Source: Methylovirgula sp.
GTDB taxonomy: Bacteria > Pseudomonadota > Alphaproteobacteria > Rhizobiales > Beijerinckiaceae
Reading direction: 5' to 3'
DNA length: 8,941 nucleotides
NCBI GenBank assembly: GCA_025356505.1
Contig: JANXSV010000453.1
Span: 1 to 8,941, forward strand
Part shown: positions 5,990-8,941 of the stretch, in pieces
How positions within the stretch are numbered: the first letter of the stretch is position 1
Layout of the letters: the number at the start of each line of letters is the position of its first letter
Position numbers and translations under genes: made by a program
The notes under the pieces: generated by a model
Told to the model about the DNA's origin: nothing
Database searches by the model: none
The model's input: the letters and a program-made list of their open reading frames with translations, nothing else

Positions 5990-7336
5990 TCACTGCCGGC
6001 GTGCAAATTCATTTTTGGCGTAAATGCGTTGACGAAGTTTGGCTTGTGCCTCCGCATCGATGGGAAAGTTCCAGATGAGCCCGATCGCTCCAATCTTTAG
6101 GACGATCGGGACGATAGCGTAGAGCGCAGCAAGCGTCTGAAGTCCGAAATCTGTTCGCATATGGTTTGCCGGGTCAAACCCGGCCCAACTCAATAGTGGA
6201 AATGCGAGACCCACTGCCAAAGCCAGCGCCAGCTTCGTCGCAAATCCCCATAGAGCGAAATAGAGCCCGGCGCGCTGAGTTCCGGTATTTGCAGTGTCCA
6301 CGTCGATCACGTCCGCCTGGATGGCGGGAGCAAGGACGAGATCGGCCCCAAGCGACAATCCTGTGCCCACACAAACAAGAGCGAATAGACCCGCCTGGCC
6401 AGATGCGAGAAACGGGGCTGCACTGAAGCAGACGCATGCCATGACCATTCCAATGGCCCAGGCTCTATGTTTCGAGGTTTTGCGCGCCAGCCAAAGCCAA
6501 AACGGCACGCCGATGATGCCGCAGAAAAAATACAAGAGCAGCAGCGGGCCGGCCGAGCTTTCTGCTTGAAGACGATCAGTCACGAAAAACAAAAACAACG
6601 TTGCAGGAAATCCGTTGCCGCATCCATTGAGGAAAAATGCGCTCAACAGGCGCAGGAACGGACGGTTTTCGCGCAAATGCGCTAGTCCCTGGCGAAAACT
6701 GATTTGCGACGTGGTGTCATCTGGCGGCTCCGGCAGAATGGTAACAGCCGCTCCCACGCTTATCAGCACACCAATCGCGACACATGCCGCCAGCGCCAGC
6801 AGGATGCTTCCTTGTCCTGGGAACCCGAGCAGCGGGACGATGGCCGTGGCCGATAAAGCCAAAACAGTTCCGATAACCCCGAAGCTCTCGCGCCAAGCTA
6901 CAACGCGGGCACGTCCGGTGTAGCTCGTTGATATCTCCGCGCCCCAGGCTGCGTAGGGAACGGTGGCTGCCGTCCAGGAGATTGACAGGATCGCTCCCCA
7001 AAACGCGAGGTATTGCGTGCCTGCATTGTGGGCAGGAACGAATACAAACCAGGCCGCAATCACCGCTGGAATGCTGGCAAGAGCAAACCAGCTGCGACGG
7101 CGGCCAAAGGCCGGACGCCAACGATCTGCCAGCACACCGATAATAGGATCGCTCAAGGCGTCTAAAAGACGCACGAGCAGCAAGGCGGACCCCACCGCCG
7201 CCAACGAGAGGCCGAGCTCTTTGGCGTAAAACGATGGCACCAAGATGTAAAACGGCAACGTCAGCACCGCGAGCGGCAAGGCTGGAAAGCCGTAGAGAAA
7301 CAACTGCTTTATAGTGGGTTCCGCCGAGCCGGACAT
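5990..7336 (-). CDS. MFS transporter, GPH-type sugar:cation symporter (MFS_2)
   Basis: A protein of 448 residues from ATG 7336, chosen because AAGGA lies five bases upstream (7342-7346). An in-frame start at 7384 lacks this. It has about twelve hydrophobic segments. Typical glycoside-pentoside-hexuronide:cation symporter features are seen: LYGFPALPLAVLTLPFY in TM1, LLVRLLDALSDPIIGVLADRW (the conserved 'D...DP..G...D' motif needed for cation-coupled sugar transport in MelB), FGRRRSWF in the first cytoplasmic loop, and VPYAAWGAEIS in TM4. It is likely an inner-membrane importer of an oligosaccharide or glycoside coupled to Na+ or H+. The substrate cannot be predicted. It is convergent with the DUF3833 gene and there is no obvious terminator between them. 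Confidence 0.88.
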   Translation of the reverse strand: MSGSAEPTIKQLFLYGFPALPLAVLTLPFYILVPSFYAKELGLSLAAVGSALLLVRLLDALSDPIIGVLADRWRPAFGRRRSWFALASIPAVIAAWFVFVPAHNAGTQYLAFWGAILSISWTAATVPYAAWGAEISTSYTGRARVVAWRESFGVIGTVLALSATAIVPLLGFPGQGSILLALAACVAIGVLISVGAAVTILPEPPDDTTSQISFRQGLAHLRENRPFLRLLSAFFLNGCGNGFPATLFLFFVTDRLQAESSAGPLLLLYFFCGIIGVPFWLWLARKTSKHRAWAIGMVMACVCFSAAPFLASGQAGLFALVCVGTGLSLGADLVLAPAIQADVIDVDTANTGTQRAGLYFALWGFATKLALALAVGLAFPLLSWAGFDPANHMRTDFGLQTLAALYAIVPIVLKIGAIGLIWNFPIDAEAQAKLRQRIYAKNEFARRQ

Positions 7337-7341
7337 CTTGT

Positions 7342-7346
7342 TCCTT
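7342..7346 (-). promoter_or_regulatory. Ribosome binding site of the symporter gene
   Basis: The minus strand reads AAGGA, five bases, then ATG at 7336. It sets the symporter start 16 codons inside the longest open frame. Confidence 0.55.
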
Positions 7347-7468
7347 GAGGTTATGGCGTAAGCCAATGTCCCGCGACTTATCAAAGAGGGCGTTGAGAGC
7401 GCTATTCAATAGGGCCGCCAGCAATGACCCCGCAAAGCACTTCCGATTAATATGCTGTAGTGGCAGGT

Positions 7469-7491
7469 TGGCTGGGGCGGGAGGATTCGAA
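7469..7491 (-). other. tRNA 3'-end remnant, probable attachment (att) site
   Basis: Read on the minus strand this is TTCGAAT (T-loop), CCTCC (3' T-stem strand), CGCCCCA (3' acceptor strand), G (discriminator) and CCA, each with the exact length of a bacterial tRNA end. The bases before the loop (TTTGGC) do not pair with the T-stem strand, and no acceptor 5' strand (TGGGGCG) is found upstream, so no tRNA can fold. A lone 3' tRNA end is the usual scar of integrase-mediated insertion into a tRNA gene. The implied acceptor TGGGGCG with G discriminator suggests tRNA-Gln (inference). DNA past the CCA (left) would be the chromosome, DNA before it (right) the element. Confidence 0.7.
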
Positions 7492-7771
7492 GCCAAAATC
7501 AAACGCCTTAACGGTTCTCTCTAACCTATTGAAATCACGCAATCATTTTCTAACTACAATCAGACTTTAACAGCTGTTTGCACAGTCGCAAGTACAATCG
7601 GAAGCACAGACTAAATTTATGATGAGGTTCTTCAGTTTGAGGCGATTTTTCTTTGAACTGCAAGTGACGCTGCAAGAACCGACGCTTTGCAAACTAGACG
7701 ACGGATGATCTGGACTTGGCTGTCTTAGATGTACGAATGGCAATCGCCATTGGCTATCATGTGCTTTTGTG
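7492..7771. other. Gene-free AT-rich stretch between tRNA remnant and IS end
   Basis: No credible coding region on either strand. Base composition shifts to AT-rich just right of the tRNA remnant. It contains a 7-base direct repeat CTGCAAG at 7658 and 7670 (12 bases start to start) and a 6-bp hairpin AATGGC (7736-7741) / GCCATT (7746-7751). Short direct repeats next to an att core could be integrase arm-type sites, but this is speculative. Confidence 0.4.
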
Positions 7772-8502
7772 GGTAGTGTCTCATTTTGAAATTTGTTGAA
7801 CTGCTTTTGTGTATGAGCCGCGTTTTGCAGGCTTAAAATCTGCGTCCATCAAATTTACAATATCTTCCAATGACAAGAGCACGTCAGACAATTCAGCTGC
7901 CATTGCAGAGGTAACGCGCAAGGTCTTGTGAATGCGCAGCCAGTTATACCACACAGAATAAAGTGCAACCACGTGCGCATGACTATCAAATTTCTTTGAA
8001 AAAGCATTGGTCAGGCGAGTGAAGCGACGTTTGTGCATCCGCATGGTGAGATTGGCTCGTTCAGCATAGCTTGTGCTCACATGCGCCTTGTCAGGGTTGC
8101 CCGTGACACGTTCTTTCTTGGCACAAGTGCATTCGGTTGGAGAATAGCGCCCCTTGGCGCTCTCAGGGCATTGCCATATATTTTGATCAACAATGCATAA
8201 TCAACATCATCGCCGAATGCAGCTTCAACAGCTTCCAGATAGGCTGTGTGACGATCCGAAGTAAGCTGAACGCGATTGGCAAGGCGAGCGCGCAAATCGT
8301 CAATAAACCACATGGCGCATTCACCATCGCGACCACCTACGAAATGCGAAATAAGCAGTTTAGTGTCGGCCTCAATAGCCGTCCAAGTCCACGCATCGCC
8401 AGCAACTTCCATTGGCGCTTTCATGCCAGAAACATTCTTTTGCTTCGCGCCAACAAATGACCAGATTTCGTTATCCTTAACCCGCTTTTCTGAATTACCA
8501 AA
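7772..8502 (-). mobile_element. Remnant of an IS1-family insertion sequence
   Basis: The left boundary GGTAGTGTCTCA (7772-7783) resembles the IS1 terminal repeat GGTAATGACTCC, and the transposase stop codon lies inside it, much as insB ends close to an IS1 end. The matching terminal repeat (TGAGACACTACC on this strand) is not found up to 8941, and the transposase N-terminus is missing, so the other end has been lost or replaced. The right boundary given here is where transposase similarity fades and is approximate. Confidence 0.65.
7781..8502 (-). pseudogene. IS1-family transposase, degraded (frameshift, in-frame stop, missing N-terminus)
   Basis: The frame running through EKRVKDNEIWSFVGAK, GDAWTWTAIEADTKLLISHF, VQLTSDRHTAYLEAV and DVDYALLIKIYG ends at a TGA near 8079. 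The next frame, beginning upstream of its first Met, continues with GRYSPTECTCAKKE, NPDKAHVSTSYAERANLTMRMHKRRFTRLT and YNWLRIHKTLRVTSAMAAEL. Joined, they give one IS1-type DDE transposase. The break fits a lost G in the GGG at 8166-8168. A TGA at 8503-8505 interrupts the frame upstream, and no HTH-type N-terminus is found in any frame. The first catalytic Asp (DEIW in relatives) is Asn (codon at 8470-8472). The Asp of TSD and the Glu of YAER remain. It would have catalysed IS transposition and is very likely inactive. Confidence 0.85.
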
Positions 8503-8689
8503 TCAATGGCGCAATCTTGCAAACGGATCATTGCTATCTTTCGTATTAGCAAGATGTGATTTAAACTTGAGTTAAGGTGCTGAGAGGCAGAGCGAAGTTT
8601 CCTTTCGCATATGGAAAGTACCTGTTTCTGGAGGTGTCTATTGCACCTTGAAAAATATTGTTTTGGTATTCTCGATCAGGCCCAATACC

Positions 8690-8718
8690 TAGTTTCTGCC
8701 GCAAGCGGCAGGAAACTA
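8690..8718. repeat. Strong bulged hairpin
   Basis: TAGTTTC + TGCCGC (8690-8702) pairs with GCGGCA (8705-8710), one unpaired G (8711), then GAAACTA (8712-8718): up to 13 pairs around AA. No U-tract follows on either strand, so it is not a standard terminator. It directly abuts the GGTATT/AATACC hairpin (8665-8689). Role unknown. Confidence 0.55.
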
Positions 8719-8888
8719 TCATGGGGGCCGTGTTGCCATTTTAAGAGCCCAGATGTTTCACTGGTCACTTGTTGAAGTGAAGTGTCCCAAGCGCTTTACT
8801 GCATTCCTAGTCCAACAGTGTCCAATCGGAATGAGTGGCCACGCAACCGAGATGTCGGTCGCACAACAGCGCGTTGCTTGTCGTGTGT

Positions 8889-8896
8889 GGGAGGAG
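8889..8896 (+). promoter_or_regulatory. Strong Shine-Dalgarno-like sequence near the right edge
   Basis: GGGAGGAG ends two bases before ATG 8899. GGAGG within it lies four bases from the ATG. It is the best ribosome binding site in the right-hand region and points to a gene starting here. Confidence 0.35.
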
Positions 8897-8898
8897 AA

Positions 8899-8941
8899 AT
8901 GCTAGAACAGGATATGCTCATAATTTGCTGCGCTTTGATCG
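8899..8941 (+). CDS. Possible start of a gene running off the window (hypothetical)
   Basis: ATG 8899 follows a near-consensus ribosome binding site and stays open to the window end, giving MLEQDMLIICCALI. The hydrophobic LIICCALI could begin a membrane segment or signal anchor. Fourteen codons are too few to assign anything. If real, it is probably cargo of the accessory region. Confidence 0.25.
   Translation, partial: MLEQDMLIICCALI

Larger units (their letters stand above)
8503..8898. other. Gene-free stretch with several inverted repeats
   Basis: No recognisable gene. A minus-strand frame open from about 8677 to 8425 has no good start and no recognisable motif. The stretch is marked by dyads: AAGGTGC (8574-8580) with GCACCTT (8643-8649), GGTATT (8665-8670) with AATACC (8684-8689), and a strong bulged hairpin at 8690-8718. 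Past 8720 I see two AGTGTCC motifs (8781 and 8817) of unknown meaning. Confidence 0.4.

Noticed and set aside
7337..7384. N-terminal extension of the symporter to 7384
   Set aside because: The first 16 residues are not typical of the family and ATG 7336 has AAGGA at ideal spacing.
6717..7502. Long minus-strand open frame of 261 codons over the symporter gene
   Set aside because: It is the out-of-frame shadow of the symporter. The product is Arg/Cys/Ser-rich with no membrane segments or known motifs.
7469..7545. Intact tRNA gene
   Set aside because: The T-stem 5' strand, anticodon arm and 5' acceptor strand are absent upstream of the T-loop on the minus strand.
8077..8170. Programmed frameshift between the two transposase frames
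   Set aside because: No slippery heptamer is seen at the junction. A simple loss of one G in GGG (8166-8168) explains it, and other inactivating changes are present.
8137..8575. Plus-strand open frames opposite the transposase
   Set aside because: Antisense shadows of the IS1-type transposase sequence. No start signal and no recognisable motif.
8425..8677. Minus-strand open frame upstream of the transposase as a separate gene or the missing N-terminus
   Set aside because: No start codon near its beginning, no helix-turn-helix or other motif, and it overlaps the transposase frame that has clear similarity.

Overview
The window looks like chromosomal DNA of an alphaproteobacterium with moderate to high GC, possibly Sphingomonadales. 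That placement is a guess from protein style (a GPH-type sugar symporter, DCC and DUF3833 proteins, two photolyase-like flavoproteins) and from an alphaproteobacterial-looking IS1-type transposase. It rests on no marker gene. Positions 1 to about 7490 are densely coding with uniform codon use. From about 7490 to the end the DNA is more AT-rich and holds mobile-element debris.

Left to right on the core side: (i) the 3' end of a clan GH-A-like glycoside hydrolase (+ strand), followed by a hairpin region. (ii) A minus-strand operon read from 3912 down to 732: a DCC-family thiol-disulfide protein, a full-length cryptochrome/photolyase-like protein, and a second photolyase-like FAD-binding protein without the usual N-terminal antenna domain. 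(iii) Diverging from it across only 69 bases, a renalase-like NAD(P)/FAD-dependent oxidoreductase. Items ii and iii look like one light- or redox-related module of flavoproteins plus a CxxC protein. (iv) Two translationally coupled genes for a small exported protein and a DUF3833 lipoprotein. (v) A convergent MFS_2/GPH sugar:cation symporter on the minus strand.

Upstream of the symporter, 7469-7491 is a precise tRNA 3' end on the minus strand (T-loop, 3' T-stem strand, 3' acceptor strand, discriminator, CCA) with no tRNA body in front of it. This is the usual footprint of site-specific integration into a tRNA gene. Its orientation puts native chromosome on the left and the integrated element on the right. 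The right-hand side fits: a low-GC gene-free stretch, a decayed IS1-family transposase (one frameshift, one in-frame stop, a catalytic Asp changed to Asn, N-terminus missing) with one recognisable IS1-like end at 7772, a cluster of inverted repeats at 8574-8718, and a possible gene start with a strong ribosome binding site running off the right edge.

No CRISPR array, intact tRNA, rRNA or recognisable defence system was found. The most notable points are the tandem pair of complementary photolyase-like proteins and the tRNA-derived attachment-site remnant.
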